64,000 nucleotides of DNA from Fusibacter ferrireducens (GTDB taxonomy: Bacteria; Bacillota; Clostridia; Peptostreptococcales; Acidaminobacteraceae), in assembly GCF_015352425.1 (NCBI RefSeq), contig NZ_JADKNH010000008.1, positions 234,242-298,241 of the forward strand, written 5' to 3'. The translations under genes were made by a program, and so were the position numbers. Numbering within the stretch: the stretch's first letter is position 1; each line of letters opens with the position of its first letter. Under the pieces are notes generated by a model. That model did not search any database. It saw only the letters and a list, made by a program, of their open reading frames with translations, and had not been told where the DNA came from. This document shows, piece after piece, positions 52,029 to 61,792 of the stretch.

Positions 52029-53092
52029 TATTTTGCACCTCCAACTAATTCTTTAACTTTATCCATTACTGCCTCTGGCGTAGGAATCATACCGCCAGCT
52101 CTTCCGTAGAAGCTCACTGGCCATCTGCCATTAGAAGCAATTTTAATATCATCTACCATTTGACCCATTGACATTTCAACAGATAATAAAGATTTACAAT
52201 CCGCTGGCACCTCATCAAATGCTTTTTCAGGGAAAGGCCATAATGTGATTGGTCTGATAAGGCCCACATGGATTCCCTGTTCTTTTAAATCTATAATTGC
52301 GTTTCTTACAATTCTTGATGTTGTACCGTAAGCGACGATAACAACTTCCGCATTTTCCATATTGTAAGTTTCGTATTTGACTTCGTTTGCTTTCATCATG
52401 TCATATTTTTCTTGGAGTTTTTGATTGTGTTTCTCAAGTTCTGCAGGATCAAGCGCAAGCGAGTTGATGATGTTTGGCTTTCTCTTGCCTTTTGTACCCA
52501 CTGATGCCCAATCTTTAGCTGGCAATTCAAATCTAGATTTGCCCTCTTTGAATTCAATAGGCTCCATCATTTGACCGATCATACCATCGCCCACCATCAT
52601 AACTGGGTTTCTGTAATAATCTGCAGCATCAAATGCTTCTTGCATCAAATCAACCATTTCTTGTAAATTCGCTGGCGCATAAACCAATAATTTATAATCA
52701 CCATTACCACCACCACGTGTTACTTGGTTGTAATCCGATTGAGCGGGTTGGATACCACCAAGACCTGGGCCGCCACGAACGATATTGACGATAACACAAG
52801 GAAGTTCAGCCCCTGCGATATAAGTAATCCCCTCTTGTTTCAGTGCAATTCCCGGTGAAGATGAAGAGGTCATTACACGAGCACCTGCACCTGCTGCACC
52901 ATATACCATGTTAATTGCCGCTACTTCACTTTCAGCTTGTAAAAATACGCCGCCATTTTTAGGCATTTCTCTTGACATATACTCTGGCAATTCATTTTGA
53001 GGTGTAATTGGATATCCGAAGAAATATTTACAGCCCGCTTTAATTGCAGCAGCTCCAATCGCCTCATTACCTTTCATTAATACCTTAGCCAT
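52028..53092 (-). CDS. 2-oxoacid:ferredoxin oxidoreductase alpha subunit
   Basis: A 354-residue pyrimidine-binding subunit. MKGNEAIGAAAIKAGCKYFFGYPITPQNE, SSSSPGIALKQEG and RGGPGLGGIQPAQSDYNQ are the conserved N-terminal features, and a C-terminal transketolase-like domain is present. GGGAGG is the Shine-Dalgarno. It is preceded by the ferredoxin-like delta subunit and followed by beta and gamma, the order of VorDABC-type enzymes. I infer branched-chain 2-oxoacid specificity from the neighbouring ptb-buk genes. Confidence 0.93.
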   Translation of the reverse strand: MAKVLMKGNEAIGAAAIKAGCKYFFGYPITPQNELPEYMSREMPKNGGVFLQAESEVAAINMVYGAAGAGARVMTSSSSPGIALKQEGITYIAGAELPCVIVNIVRGGPGLGGIQPAQSDYNQVTRGGGNGDYKLLVYAPANLQEMVDLMQEAFDAADYYRNPVMMVGDGMIGQMMEPIEFKEGKSRFELPAKDWASVGTKGKRKPNIINSLALDPAELEKHNQKLQEKYDMMKANEVKYETYNMENAEVVIVAYGTTSRIVRNAIIDLKEQGIHVGLIRPITLWPFPEKAFDEVPADCKSLLSVEMSMGQMVDDIKIASNGRWPVSFYGRAGGMIPTPEAVMDKVKELVGGAK

Positions 53093-53115
53093 TTGGTTTA
53101 ACCTCCCTTAAGTTA

Positions 53116-53334
53116 TTAGAATCTTTCAACTGTGATCACAGAATCAGGACAGATCATTGCACAGTTTGCACATCCAATACACTTTTCTACTTCAATTACG
53201 GTTGCTGGGTGATACCCTTTAACGTTAATTTTCTTAGTGTCCAATGTGACTATTTTCACTGGACACGCTGTTGTACAAAGACCACAGCCTTTGCAAATAT
53301 CTTCGTTGAACGTAACTTTACCTTTAGCAGCCAC
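53116..53334 (-). CDS. 2-oxoacid:ferredoxin oxidoreductase delta subunit (2[4Fe-4S])
   Basis: A 72-residue bacterial ferredoxin-like subunit with two CxxCxxCxxxC motifs (CKGCGLCTTACP and CIGCANCAMICP), so two [4Fe-4S] clusters. It conducts electrons from the TPP centre to free ferredoxin. I place the start at GTG 53334, nine bases after GGAGG; the TTG at 53343 would touch the Shine-Dalgarno. It is the first subunit gene of the delta-alpha-beta-gamma set. Confidence 0.92.
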   Translation of the reverse strand: MAAKGKVTFNEDICKGCGLCTTACPVKIVTLDTKKINVKGYHPATVIEVEKCIGCANCAMICPDSVITVERF

Positions 53335-53377
53335 TATCGCCAACCTCCATTTCTTTTAATGTGTGGAAATCTCAAAA

Positions 53378-54064
53378 TTACATCCACTTTTCCCTCATAA
53401 TCATCTGAATCGGAAATTTTTCTCCTTCAATATCCTCAGGTAATTGGCGGGTAACCTTTTCCAAGGAACTGACATATTTGATGGGAATATTGAGTTTATT
53501 TGACACTTCCACAACTAATGCTTGACCTTTTAGAACATCTTCTAAAGATGTTTCTCTTAATAAGTGTGTATTGTTTATTAGCCCCGTCACCTTGACCCCA
53601 ACGGTGTCTTCGATCGTTCTAATATGATGCACAACACCCATTAAATCTTGTGTTTGTTCTCTATATGCATTGACTACACAAAACATATCATATTGACCTT
53701 CTTCAAAATAAGCTTTAAACCTTGCAAGGGCACGTGCACCTATAGCATCGCCGCCAACATCCAGTATAACTTGCTCATGTTCTGATTGAAGAGGTGTTAA
53801 AATACTTGAAGAAACCATTGGAATATCCAGATTTGCATGATGGCCTCTGGCACCGCTGATGACTTTGACGCCGCTTGCCTCTAACATTTCCGCTTTTTCT
53901 CTTGAACGGAAATAGGGATTCACAATGTCCAAATCACACAAGGTCACATTTTCACATTCATTTTTAAGCGCTAAAGCATAATTAACTGCAAATTCTGTTT
54001 TGCCACTGCCATAATGGCCTATGATAATGCGAATCCTTTTATCCTTTTTGAGTTCCATTTTCAT
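53378..54064 (-). CDS. P-loop ATPase of the MinD/CobQ type next to the oxidoreductase
   Basis: A 228-residue nucleotide-binding protein with Walker A GHYGSGKTEFA (about 16-26), a DLDIVNPYFRSRE switch region and VILDVGGDAIG as Walker B. This is a SIMIBI-class ATPase, but not ParA or MinD as such. Similar genes often stand beside 2-oxoacid:ferredoxin oxidoreductase genes in Clostridia, which suggests a role in maturation or control of the complex; the function is not established. It sits between the second butyrate kinase and the delta subunit genes in the same operon. Confidence 0.72.
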   Translation of the reverse strand: MKMELKKDKRIRIIIGHYGSGKTEFAVNYALALKNECENVTLCDLDIVNPYFRSREKAEMLEASGVKVISGARGHHANLDIPMVSSSILTPLQSEHEQVILDVGGDAIGARALARFKAYFEEGQYDMFCVVNAYREQTQDLMGVVHHIRTIEDTVGVKVTGLINNTHLLRETSLEDVLKGQALVVEVSNKLNIPIKYVSSLEKVTRQLPEDIEGEKFPIQMIMREKWM

Positions 54065-54081
54065 TTCACCATACCACTTTT

Positions 54082-55164
54082 CTATATTTTAGATAAATAT
54101 CTTTGAGCTTCTTCCTCGCCTCTTAATACTCTGAGACCGCCAAGAGCCAACGCACTCATTTCATCCTCCCCTGGATAAACGACAACGTCTGCTATAAAGC
54201 GAATACTTTCTTTGATCCAGTTTATTAAAACATCACCATATGCAAGACCACCTGTCAATATGATGGCATCTACCTTGCCTTTTAAAACAGTTGCACAACT
54301 TCCAATTTCCTTAGAAACTTGATAAGCCATCGCTTTAAATATCAATTCAGCATTTTGATCGCCTGCTTCTATCATTTTGACGATTTCACGACCATCATTT
54401 GAACCAAGATAGGCTACCAATCCACCTTTGCCTTTAATCATCTTTTTGATCTCATCGTGCGTATATTTTCCGGAAAAACAAAGTTTAGCCAAATCACCCA
54501 CCGGTAATCCCCCTGCTCTTTCTGGTGAAAATGGTCCTTCACCATCAAGTGCATTATTGACATCAATTACTCTGCCTTTTTCATGGGCGCCCACAGAAAT
54601 ACCACCACCTAGATGCGCAACGATAACATTGATGTCTTCATATTTCTTATGATTTTCATCTGCATATCTTCTTGCCACCGCTTTTTGATTGAGCGCATGG
54701 AAAATGGATTTTCTTTCAATTTCAGGCATACCTGAAACTCTTGCAACAGCTTCCATTTCATCAACAACGACCGGGTCTACAATAAATGCTGGAATATTAA
54801 GTTGTCCAGCGATTTCATTTGCAATGATGCCCCCTAAATTTGACGCATGCTCGCCCAAAATACCTATTTTCAAGTCTTCAAGCATTTGATCATCCACAGC
54901 GTAGGTTCCACCTTTAATTGGTTTTAATAATCCGCCGCGTCCTACAACTGCATTCAATTTTGTCAAATTGATACCATTCTCATTTAAAATATTTAAAATC
55001 ACATTCTTTCTAAAATCATATTGATCAAATATTTTATCAAAAGGTTTAATTTCTTCGTTTGAATGCCTTATTGTGGTTTCAAACACTTCCTTTTCATTGT
55101 CATAAATTGCAATCTTTGTGGATGTTGATCCAGGATTAATTGCAAGGATTCTAAAAGTTTCCAT
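54082..55164 (-). CDS. buk: Butyrate kinase, paralogue 2
   Basis: A 360-residue acetate/propionate-kinase-family enzyme. [17 protein letters not shown] (phosphate 1), [13 protein letters not shown] and [10 protein letters not shown] identify butyrate/branched-chain fatty acid kinase. It forms ATP and a free acid from acyl phosphate. I start it at the ATG at 55164 after ATAGGAG, dropping an N-terminal stretch without family similarity. It is the second of two kinases flanking ptb; the two differ throughout, so different chain-length preferences (for example butyrate versus isobutyrate/isovalerate) are possible. Confidence 0.93.
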   Translation of the reverse strand: METFRILAINPGSTSTKIAIYDNEKEVFETTIRHSNEEIKPFDKIFDQYDFRKNVILNILNENGINLTKLNAVVGRGGLLKPIKGGTYAVDDQMLEDLKIGILGEHASNLGGIIANEIAGQLNIPAFIVDPVVVDEMEAVARVSGMPEIERKSIFHALNQKAVARRYADENHKKYEDINVIVAHLGGGISVGAHEKGRVIDVNNALDGEGPFSPERAGGLPVGDLAKLCFSGKYTHDEIKKMIKGKGGLVAYLGSNDGREIVKMIEAGDQNAELIFKAMAYQVSKEIGSCATVLKGKVDAIILTGGLAYGDVLINWIKESIRFIADVVVYPGEDEMSALALGGLRVLRGEEEAQRYLSKI

Positions 55165-55253
55165 AGTTATTCTCCTATCCTCACCATATGTCTTTTCTAT
55201 TATTGGCATGTTCGGTCCCACAATTCAATCGCCAGAGACCATTCCTTTTAGCA

Positions 55254-56156
55254 TCAAATTGCTGACATCAAAACGCCTAATGCAATCGAATTTAATTTTG
55301 ATTCATCCGAATCCGCTCTGGAAGTTAACACGATAGGTGCTTTTGCCCCTACTATAATCCCAGCTGATTTTGCATTTGCAAGAAAATTAAGCGCCTTATA
55401 AAGGATATTGTTGGCTTCAATCGTTGGTCCGACAATAATGTCCACATCACCTGCCATAGGATCTTTAATCCCTTTAATTTTTGCGGCTTCTTTCGAGACT
55501 GCGTTATCCAGTGCAAATGGGCCACCCACTTTGCAACCAGTTATCTCACCTTCTTGATTCATTCTAACCAGCTCTCCTGCATCAACAGTTGCCGGCATAG
55601 CAGGATTCACTTTTTCCTTTGCGGCGATAATCCCTACATTAGGCAATTCTATTTCAAGCGCTTTTGTAACCACCAATGCATTTTCTATGATCTGCTTTTT
55701 GGCTTTAAGATCTGGTGCTATATTCATCGCCGCGTCTGTCACTGTTAAAACCTTATGATAAGTTGGAATATCAAATACAGCCACATGACTTAGTACATTA
55801 CCCGTTCGAAGCCCAACTTCCTTATTCAATACCGCTTTCAAAATCACAGCTGTGTCCACCAACCCTTTCATAACAAGATCGGCTTTACCTGTTGACACGA
55901 GTTCAACGGCTTTCAAAGAGGCTTCCACCAAATCCTCTACGTGAATCAATTCAAAATCGGACAAATTCAAATCTATTTCATCAGCGATCGCTTCAATTTT
56001 AGGCACATCACCTACTAAAATGCCCTTTATGATCCCTTTTTCATGAGCTACTTTAATGGCCTTTAAAACATCATCGTCTTGCGCACATGCCACAGATACG
56101 ATTTTAGGACCTTTACTCACCGCTATACTTAATAATTCATCAAAATTTTTAATCAT
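55254..56156 (-). CDS. ptb: Phosphate butyryltransferase
   Basis: A 300-residue Ptb that exchanges the CoA of butyryl- or branched-chain acyl-CoA for phosphate. KIVSVACAQDDDVLKA, GILVGD and MKGLVDTAVILKAVL are the family features. The acyl phosphate is then used by the flanking kinases. The start is the ATG at 56156 after GAGGAGG, so it overlaps the end of the first kinase gene by 8 bases. Placed between two buk genes and upstream of a 2-oxoacid:ferredoxin oxidoreductase, it joins oxidation of 2-oxoacids to substrate-level ATP formation. Confidence 0.95.
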   Translation of the reverse strand: MIKNFDELLSIAVSKGPKIVSVACAQDDDVLKAIKVAHEKGIIKGILVGDVPKIEAIADEIDLNLSDFELIHVEDLVEASLKAVELVSTGKADLVMKGLVDTAVILKAVLNKEVGLRTGNVLSHVAVFDIPTYHKVLTVTDAAMNIAPDLKAKKQIIENALVVTKALEIELPNVGIIAAKEKVNPAMPATVDAGELVRMNQEGEITGCKVGGPFALDNAVSKEAAKIKGIKDPMAGDVDIIVGPTIEANNILYKALNFLANAKSAGIIVGAKAPIVLTSRADSDESKLNSIALGVLMSAI

Positions 56157-57240
56157 TAAATACAACCTCCTCTTCATATATTTTTGCTGTTTCTTCACCG
56201 CTGAGTACGCGTTGAACGCCTTCATTTAGAGCTTCCATTTCGTCCTCACCCGGTTTTAAAATAACAGGTGCAATAAATGCAACACGTTCTTTAATATAGT
56301 CTGTTAAATACTTAGAATAAGCCACACCACCTGTGAGTACAATGGCGTCTATTTGACCTTGAAGTACCGTTGCCATGGCACCGATCTCCTTTGAAATTTG
56401 ATATCCCATGGCTTCAAAAATCAATTTTGCATTTTCATCGCCATCTTCGATCCTCTTTAAAACTTCTCTCGCATCATTAGTGCCCAAATAAGCAGTCATG
56501 CCACCTTTGCCTCTAAGTTTTTTCTTGATTTCTGCAAATGTATAATCGCCTGAGAAACAAATTTTTGCCACATCACCAACAGGCAAACTACCTGTTCTTT
56601 CTGGTGAAAACGGTCCCATTTCATTCGCATTGTTTGCATCTATCATTCTGCCTTTTAAAAGCGGCACCACGGAAATTCCACCTCCAAGGTGTGCAATCAC
56701 AAGGTTTAAGTCTTCTACTTTAACGTTCTTATCATTTGCAACACGATGTGCAATGGCTTTGATATTAAGTGCATGTACAAGTGATTTACGTATGATTTGA
56801 GGTGTTCCCGATACCCTAGCAACATCTTCAAACTCGTCTACAGCCACTGGGTCCACTATATAAGCTTCAATATTTTCTGATTCAGCAATAGCACCTGCAA
56901 TCATGCCACCCAAATTAGAAGCGTGTTCCCCTTGAATCCCAACAACGAGATCATCAATCATCTGTTTGGATACCTTATAAGTACCACTTGGCATTGGTCT
57001 AAGCAGTCCGCCTCTACCGACAACAGCTACTAATTTAGAAGGATTGAAGTTTTTATCTATAAGCCATTTAACAATCATTTCTTTTCTATACTCATATTGA
57101 TCCGTTACTTTTTCGTATTTTTCAAGATCTGAAGTCTCATGTGTTATGTTTTCCTGAGCTTTTCTCTCATACCCTTCATAAACGGCAACTTTAGTTGACG
57201 TTGAACCAGGATTAATCACTAAGACATATTTTCTCTCCAA
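56149..57240 (-). CDS. buk: Butyrate kinase, paralogue 1
   Basis: A 363-residue butyrate kinase. [43 protein letters not shown] and VLTGGVAYSKYL are the conserved phosphate and adenosine motifs. Translation starts at TTG (57240), preceded by GTGGAGGTG. It is the first gene behind the sigma-54 promoter at 57288-57303. It makes ATP from acyl phosphate produced by Ptb. Confidence 0.94.
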   Translation of the reverse strand: MERKYVLVINPGSTSTKVAVYEGYERKAQENITHETSDLEKYEKVTDQYEYRKEMIVKWLIDKNFNPSKLVAVVGRGGLLRPMPSGTYKVSKQMIDDLVVGIQGEHASNLGGMIAGAIAESENIEAYIVDPVAVDEFEDVARVSGTPQIIRKSLVHALNIKAIAHRVANDKNVKVEDLNLVIAHLGGGISVVPLLKGRMIDANNANEMGPFSPERTGSLPVGDVAKICFSGDYTFAEIKKKLRGKGGMTAYLGTNDAREVLKRIEDGDENAKLIFEAMGYQISKEIGAMATVLQGQIDAIVLTGGVAYSKYLTDYIKERVAFIAPVILKPGEDEMEALNEGVQRVLSGEETAKIYEEEVVFND

Positions 57241-57287
57241 AATGACACCTCCACATACTTTAATAAATCCATCACGTATTAATTAAC

Positions 57288-57303
57288 GCAAAGATGATGC
57301 CAA
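57288..57303 (-). promoter_or_regulatory. Sigma-54 promoter of the buk-ptb-buk-oxidoreductase operon
   Basis: TTGGCATCATCTTTGC on the minus strand has GG and GC exactly ten bases apart, matching the -24/-12 consensus. The expected start is about 36 bases ahead of the first kinase start codon. The upstream gene encodes a sigma-54 activator. Confidence 0.87.
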
Positions 57304-57410
57304 TACATTGCTTTTCAAGGTCAGTACATTAATTTCGTGTACCTATTCTGAAACGCGCTCGATAAGCACATTACATTTTTTAAATCGAAATTTTTCTCAG
57401 AAATGAGATC

Positions 57411-57446
57411 AAAAAAAAGACTGATGAATACGTCATCAGTCTTTAA
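57411..57446 (-). terminator. Terminator of the sigma-54 activator gene
   Basis: AAAGACTGATG pairs with CATCAGTCTTT around a short loop (57417-57444). On the minus strand a U-run of eight or more follows. Confidence 0.87.
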
Positions 57447-57461
57447 GTGCAAATATTAACA

Positions 57462-57505
57462 TGCAAATAGTTGCATTTGTCTTTAATGCAATGCAATATA
57501 TTGCA
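57462..57505. promoter_or_regulatory. Probable upstream activator sites (TGCAA-N4-TTGCA)
   Basis: TGCAAATAGTTGCA (57462-57475) and the perfect palindrome TGCAATATATTGCA (57492-57505) are two sites of one pattern, 30 bases apart and about 190 and 220 bases upstream of the expected transcription start. That is the normal distance for enhancer sites of sigma-54 activators. Half-sites TGCAA lie nearby. Confidence 0.75.
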
Positions 57506-57507
57506 CG

Positions 57508-59259
57508 TTACAATATTTCATTTTTTTCAATGCGAAGTTCTCGATTGAGCTTATTGAGTTTATAGTACAAAGTTCTCAAAGATATCCCCAATTCTTTAGC
57601 TGAGGCCTCGCGATTCCCTTGATTCTTTTCAAGTATTGCTTCAATATGAAATTTTTCAAATGCGGCAACACGATATTCCAATGTATTATCTGATCCAAGC
57701 ATTTCAATTTTTTGAGCAACTTTGCCTAAGTTTTGATTTATATTGGGAACGCCTAGACTCAACTGCGGCAAGTGAAGTGCCGTCAGTAAATATTCATGCA
57801 TTCTAATGTTTATCATCGCTCTCCCCACAAAGTTTTCAAGTTCTCTAACATTTCCCGGCCAATCATAGGATTTGATAATTTCAAGAACAGAGTCAGAAAC
57901 GCGCTCAACACTGCGTCCATACTCTTGATTGAATCTATTTATAAGATGTTTGACCAGTAAATCCATGTCCTCTAATCTTTCTCTTAGTGCAGGAATATAT
58001 ATGGGCACAACATTTAAGCGATAATACAAATCTTGCCTGAAACGCTGCTCTTTTATGGCTTTTTCAAGATCGACATTGGTCGCAGTAATCACTCTCACAT
58101 CTATGGGCACTGGCTTCGTGCCACCAACCTTTAATATTTCTTTTTCTTGAAGCACTCTCAGCAGTTTGGCTTGTGTATTTAAAGACAACTCTCCGATTTC
58201 ATCTAAAAATATGGTCCCACCGTTGGCTTTTTCAAAGAGTCCCATCTTGCCACCCTTTGAAGCTCCAGTAAATGCCCCTTCTTCATAACCAAAGAGTTCA
58301 CTCTCTAACAAATTTTCATTAATAGCAGCACAATTAACCCTGACAAACTGTGCATACTTGCGATTTGAAGCATTGTGTATGGCATGCGCAAAAAGTTCTT
58401 TCCCAGTGCCACTTTCTCCTCTCAAGATAACAGTTGCAGGTGTTTCTGCCGCAATTTTTGCTTTTTCTATTGCATAATGCAAGATTTCACTGCCGCCAAT
58501 TATATCATCAAAAGTATATTTGGCTTCCAAACTTCGAATAATCTTTTTCGCCTGATCTAATTTTCTATAAATTTCATTGACTTCCGTCAAATCATGTATA
58601 ATGGCTACGGAACCTTTAACAACGCCGTTGACAATAATGGGCGCCGCTTCAGCTATAACATCCTTTCGCTTTGGGCCAACCTTAAGCGTCTTCCCCTTTA
58701 CGGGTTTCCCTGTTTTAAGCACTTCCAAATGCACACTTTCACCTTCTGCCAAATCTACTGTGCAATTCTTGCCAATAATGTCTTCGTTTGTATAGCCAGT
58801 CATACGTGTATATGCTGGATTTATAAGGACACCTATGCCATCGGCATCTACTACTGAAATAGCATCTTGGGTGGCATTTATGGTGGCCTCTAAGGTCTCT
58901 CTAATTTGATTAAGATTTGTAATTTGTTCTGCCAGTTCTATGATTTCAGAAATATCTCTAAAGATCGCAACGGCACCCAAAATTTCTCCATCATCGCTTA
59001 ATATAGGCATTCTATTCGTAATGATCGTTATATCATTGAGTTGCTGTTTTTGATTGAGCTCAGAGACACCCGTCTCAAGAATCACAGGTAGCCTTGTATT
59101 TTCCACAATAATTTGCACAGGTTGTCCAAGGGCATCTGCTGCACTAATCTTTGTCAATCTTTCCGCTGACTTGTTAAAAAGTGTAATGAAATTATGTTTA
59201 TCAATTGCAATCATTGCATCATGAGTTGAATCCAGTATTTTTTCAAGTTCTCTTTTCAC
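57508..59259 (-). CDS. Sigma-54-dependent PAS activator (BkdR-like)
   Basis: A 583-residue enhancer-binding protein. Two PAS domains (about 5-110 and 125-235), an AAA+ domain with Walker A GESGTGKE, the sigma-54 contact loop [17 protein letters not shown], and a C-terminal Fis-type helix-turn-helix ([23 protein letters not shown]). The PAS domains are likely sensors of a metabolite or redox state. I place the start at GTG 59259, after TTGAGGTGG. It is encoded upstream of the kinase-oxidoreductase operon and should activate its -24/-12 promoter, as BkdR does for branched-chain degradation in Bacillus; this is inferred. Confidence 0.93.
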   Translation of the reverse strand: MKRELEKILDSTHDAMIAIDKHNFITLFNKSAERLTKISAADALGQPVQIIVENTRLPVILETGVSELNQKQQLNDITIITNRMPILSDDGEILGAVAIFRDISEIIELAEQITNLNQIRETLEATINATQDAISVVDADGIGVLINPAYTRMTGYTNEDIIGKNCTVDLAEGESVHLEVLKTGKPVKGKTLKVGPKRKDVIAEAAPIIVNGVVKGSVAIIHDLTEVNEIYRKLDQAKKIIRSLEAKYTFDDIIGGSEILHYAIEKAKIAAETPATVILRGESGTGKELFAHAIHNASNRKYAQFVRVNCAAINENLLESELFGYEEGAFTGASKGGKMGLFEKANGGTIFLDEIGELSLNTQAKLLRVLQEKEILKVGGTKPVPIDVRVITATNVDLEKAIKEQRFRQDLYYRLNVVPIYIPALRERLEDMDLLVKHLINRFNQEYGRSVERVSDSVLEIIKSYDWPGNVRELENFVGRAMINIRMHEYLLTALHLPQLSLGVPNINQNLGKVAQKIEMLGSDNTLEYRVAAFEKFHIEAILEKNQGNREASAKELGISLRTLYYKLNKLNRELRIEKNEIL

Positions 59260-59379
59260 TATCCACCTCAATTACTACATACTTTATGACCTGTTCTTGT
59301 TTTGATTTATAGTTTTCCATTTTCATTCAATACTATTATATCATTAATCAACCACGATATCATTAGTCAGCATTTTCGC

Positions 59380-59424
59380 ATAAAAAAAGCGTTAAGATAT
59401 GCTATGCGAGATATCTTAACGCTT
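59380..59424 (-). terminator. Terminator of cdaA-cdaR
   Basis: AAAGCGTTAAGATAT pairs with ATATCTTAACGCTTT, a 15-bp stem. On the minus strand a seven-base U-run follows. Confidence 0.9.
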
Positions 59425-59463
59425 TCTCTAAATTTAGATTTCTAATTAAAAACGCTTGGCGCA

Positions 59464-60849
59464 TCAATTGGTGTCGGTTGTTCCTTTATTTCCAGAAGCA
59501 GTTGGATTACTTGAACTTCCATTCGTTGCATTGCTTGAACTCTCCGATTGATCTACAATGTCAACATCAATATATACAGGGTCCACAACAATGTTATTGA
59601 AACTATCTTGATCAGAAACAATGACTTTCAGCTTATAAGCACCTGGCTTATCTACGTTGCTAAAGTTGAGGTACAAGTGAATATCACTTTTGGAAAGTGT
59701 TTTTATTATTGATTCAATGCCTCTGACTTTTACAGTTACCATTTGCTCACTTTCAGCAAGATTTGTCACAAAATTTTCCTGCAAATTTACAATAGGCAGA
59801 TCTTTTGCCGCGAATGTAAATTCCTTCGTCTGCAATGCTTCAATTTCTATTTCCACCTGAATAGGCCCATCATCCGTTGCTCGTTTGATCCCTTCAGGTA
59901 AAGTCAGATCTTTTTCAATGATATAGCTGGCATTTTCATCACCCTTTAAAATGATTTTTTCAGGGCTAATCACATTGATTGCATTGATTTTATCAACATC
60001 CCCTTGAATGAGAACACTCTCTGGAATCGTTTTATAGGCAACGACCTGATACCCTTCCATCGGTTCTCCTTCAACAATCGCCTTGAGTTCAACCGTCTTA
60101 TTTTTACCCAGTTTTAATGAAACATTTGAATAGTTATTATCCAAAGTCACACCATTTACAATCTCTCCATCATAATTATAAGGCACTAATGAAATATCTT
60201 TCGTCATATCAGATGTCAAATTGCTAATATTTATAGTACCGCCTAAATAGGCCACTGTATTGACAATATTCTCTGGTCCCGTCACTTTAATTTCATCAGG
60301 ACTAACATGCATTGTCTCTTGATAAATCGACGTTGCATATTCTCCATTTAAAACAACTTTGACGGGTTTTGGCAAGGAAACAATTTGATCTACTTGAAGC
60401 ACAATATCACTAGGAAAAATGGTGTTGATCATCACGGCTTCAGAATTGATCGTCTTGTTAATGGAAATCGTATTGGTTCCCTTTTTAACGCCTCTCATAT
60501 CAGCCCATAAATAAATGGAACTTGAATTTAAATTGATGACATTGTTGCGTCTTCCTGAAACTTCAACATTTACAAAGTAATCATGCTGATTCATAATTTT
60601 CAAATTATTTTGATCAAGTTCTTGGAGATTTATGAGCTGAATCGGTACATTTTCAAACACCTTTGATATTTCAGGATCTACTTGATCCATAACATATACC
60701 CAAAACAATATGGCAAGCAGTAATGAAAATAGCTTTTTACCTGTATTGTGAGAAAGATTTACCGTAAAAAAAGCTCTTGGTAAATTTCTTATCCATCTAA
60801 TGCCGTTAAAAAGCGAGGTGGAAAATGATTTCAATGGCTTTTTAGACAT
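59464..60849 (-). CDS. cdaR: CdaA regulatory protein CdaR (YbbR domains)
   Basis: A 461-residue protein with a cytoplasmic N-terminus, one membrane segment (about 45-63, KLFSLLLAILFWVYV) and an extracytoplasmic part with about four YbbR domains. It ends in a low-complexity S/N/T/G tail. CdaR modulates the diadenylate cyclase CdaA at the membrane. The start at ATG 60849 follows GGAGGTGATG and overlaps the end of cdaA by 8 bases. Confidence 0.93.
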   Translation of the reverse strand: MSKKPLKSFSTSLFNGIRWIRNLPRAFFTVNLSHNTGKKLFSLLLAILFWVYVMDQVDPEISKVFENVPIQLINLQELDQNNLKIMNQHDYFVNVEVSGRRNNVINLNSSSIYLWADMRGVKKGTNTISINKTINSEAVMINTIFPSDIVLQVDQIVSLPKPVKVVLNGEYATSIYQETMHVSPDEIKVTGPENIVNTVAYLGGTINISNLTSDMTKDISLVPYNYDGEIVNGVTLDNNYSNVSLKLGKNKTVELKAIVEGEPMEGYQVVAYKTIPESVLIQGDVDKINAINVISPEKIILKGDENASYIIEKDLTLPEGIKRATDDGPIQVEIEIEALQTKEFTFAAKDLPIVNLQENFVTNLAESEQMVTVKVRGIESIIKTLSKSDIHLYLNFSNVDKPGAYKLKVIVSDQDSFNNIVVDPVYIDVDIVDQSESSSNATNGSSSNPTASGNKGTTDTN

Positions 60850-61672
60850 CTTCATCACCTCCAACTTTCATTTCTTTTTCTTGACATAAGGTTGTGATCA
60901 TAAGTTCCTTTAATGTTTTAGAATCTAAAAAACGTTGCAATTTGCCTTCAACAGCCATTGAAATATGACCTGTTTCTTCAGATACAATTACGATCATTGC
61001 ATCTGAGCTTTCTGTCATGCCCATTGCCGCACGATGTCGTGTACCGAGTTCTTTACTGATGTACTTATTCGCTGACAAAGGCAATAAGCATCCTGCAGCC
61101 ATTAATCGATTATTTTTGATCACAACAGCGCCATCATGTAAAGGTGATTTTGGATAAAAGATATTCATCAACAAATCCGCAGAAATCTTTGCATCTACCA
61201 CTGTACCCGTCTCAATGATATCATTTATCCCTGTGGTTCTTTCAATTACAATTAACGCACCGATCTTTTTTCTAGACATAACGCCAGCTGCATCGACAAT
61301 TTCATTTATAGACTTATTTAAATCATCCAATGTATTCTTTCTGTTTGTCATTAAAAAAATCTGACTTCTACCTAAATGTTCCAGCGCTTTTCTAAGTTCA
61401 GGTTGAAACAATATTACAAGTGCAATTAACCCAATCGTAAAGGTACTCTGTAAAACGTAATTTACAGCATACAACTTTGCCCATTCACTTAGTTTAGACA
61501 CAATCAAAATTATTAAAAAACCCTTTACAAGCTGTTCAGCTCTTGTCTCTTTTATAAATCCCAGTACCTTATAGAATACAAATGCTATAATCAATATATC
61601 AACGATATACGTAAATCGTATCTCTGAGATCAAATCGAGAATATAGGTCATTATCGTTTGAATAAATTCCAT
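60842..61672 (-). CDS. cdaA: Diadenylate cyclase CdaA
   Basis: A 276-residue membrane enzyme that makes cyclic di-AMP from two ATP. Three N-terminal membrane helices (about 15-80) precede the DisA_N domain, where HDGA (SPLHDGAVVI) and RHR (GTRHRAAMG) are the catalytic motifs. c-di-AMP controls K+ and cell-wall homeostasis. It is followed at once by cdaR. glmM, usually the third gene of this operon, is at 48 kb. Confidence 0.97.
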   Translation of the reverse strand: MEFIQTIMTYILDLISEIRFTYIVDILIIAFVFYKVLGFIKETRAEQLVKGFLIILIVSKLSEWAKLYAVNYVLQSTFTIGLIALVILFQPELRKALEHLGRSQIFLMTNRKNTLDDLNKSINEIVDAAGVMSRKKIGALIVIERTTGINDIIETGTVVDAKISADLLMNIFYPKSPLHDGAVVIKNNRLMAAGCLLPLSANKYISKELGTRHRAAMGMTESSDAMIVIVSEETGHISMAVEGKLQRFLDSKTLKELMITTLCQEKEMKVGGDEDV

Positions 61673-61792
61673 GTATGCCCCCGTATAAAATTAGTGTTCA
61701 TTCATTATCAGTATACTATTTATTTTTAACGAATCCTATATGGAATTTTATTCTTAATATATTTGTAATTTTTTTTTATAAAACGCCCATAT

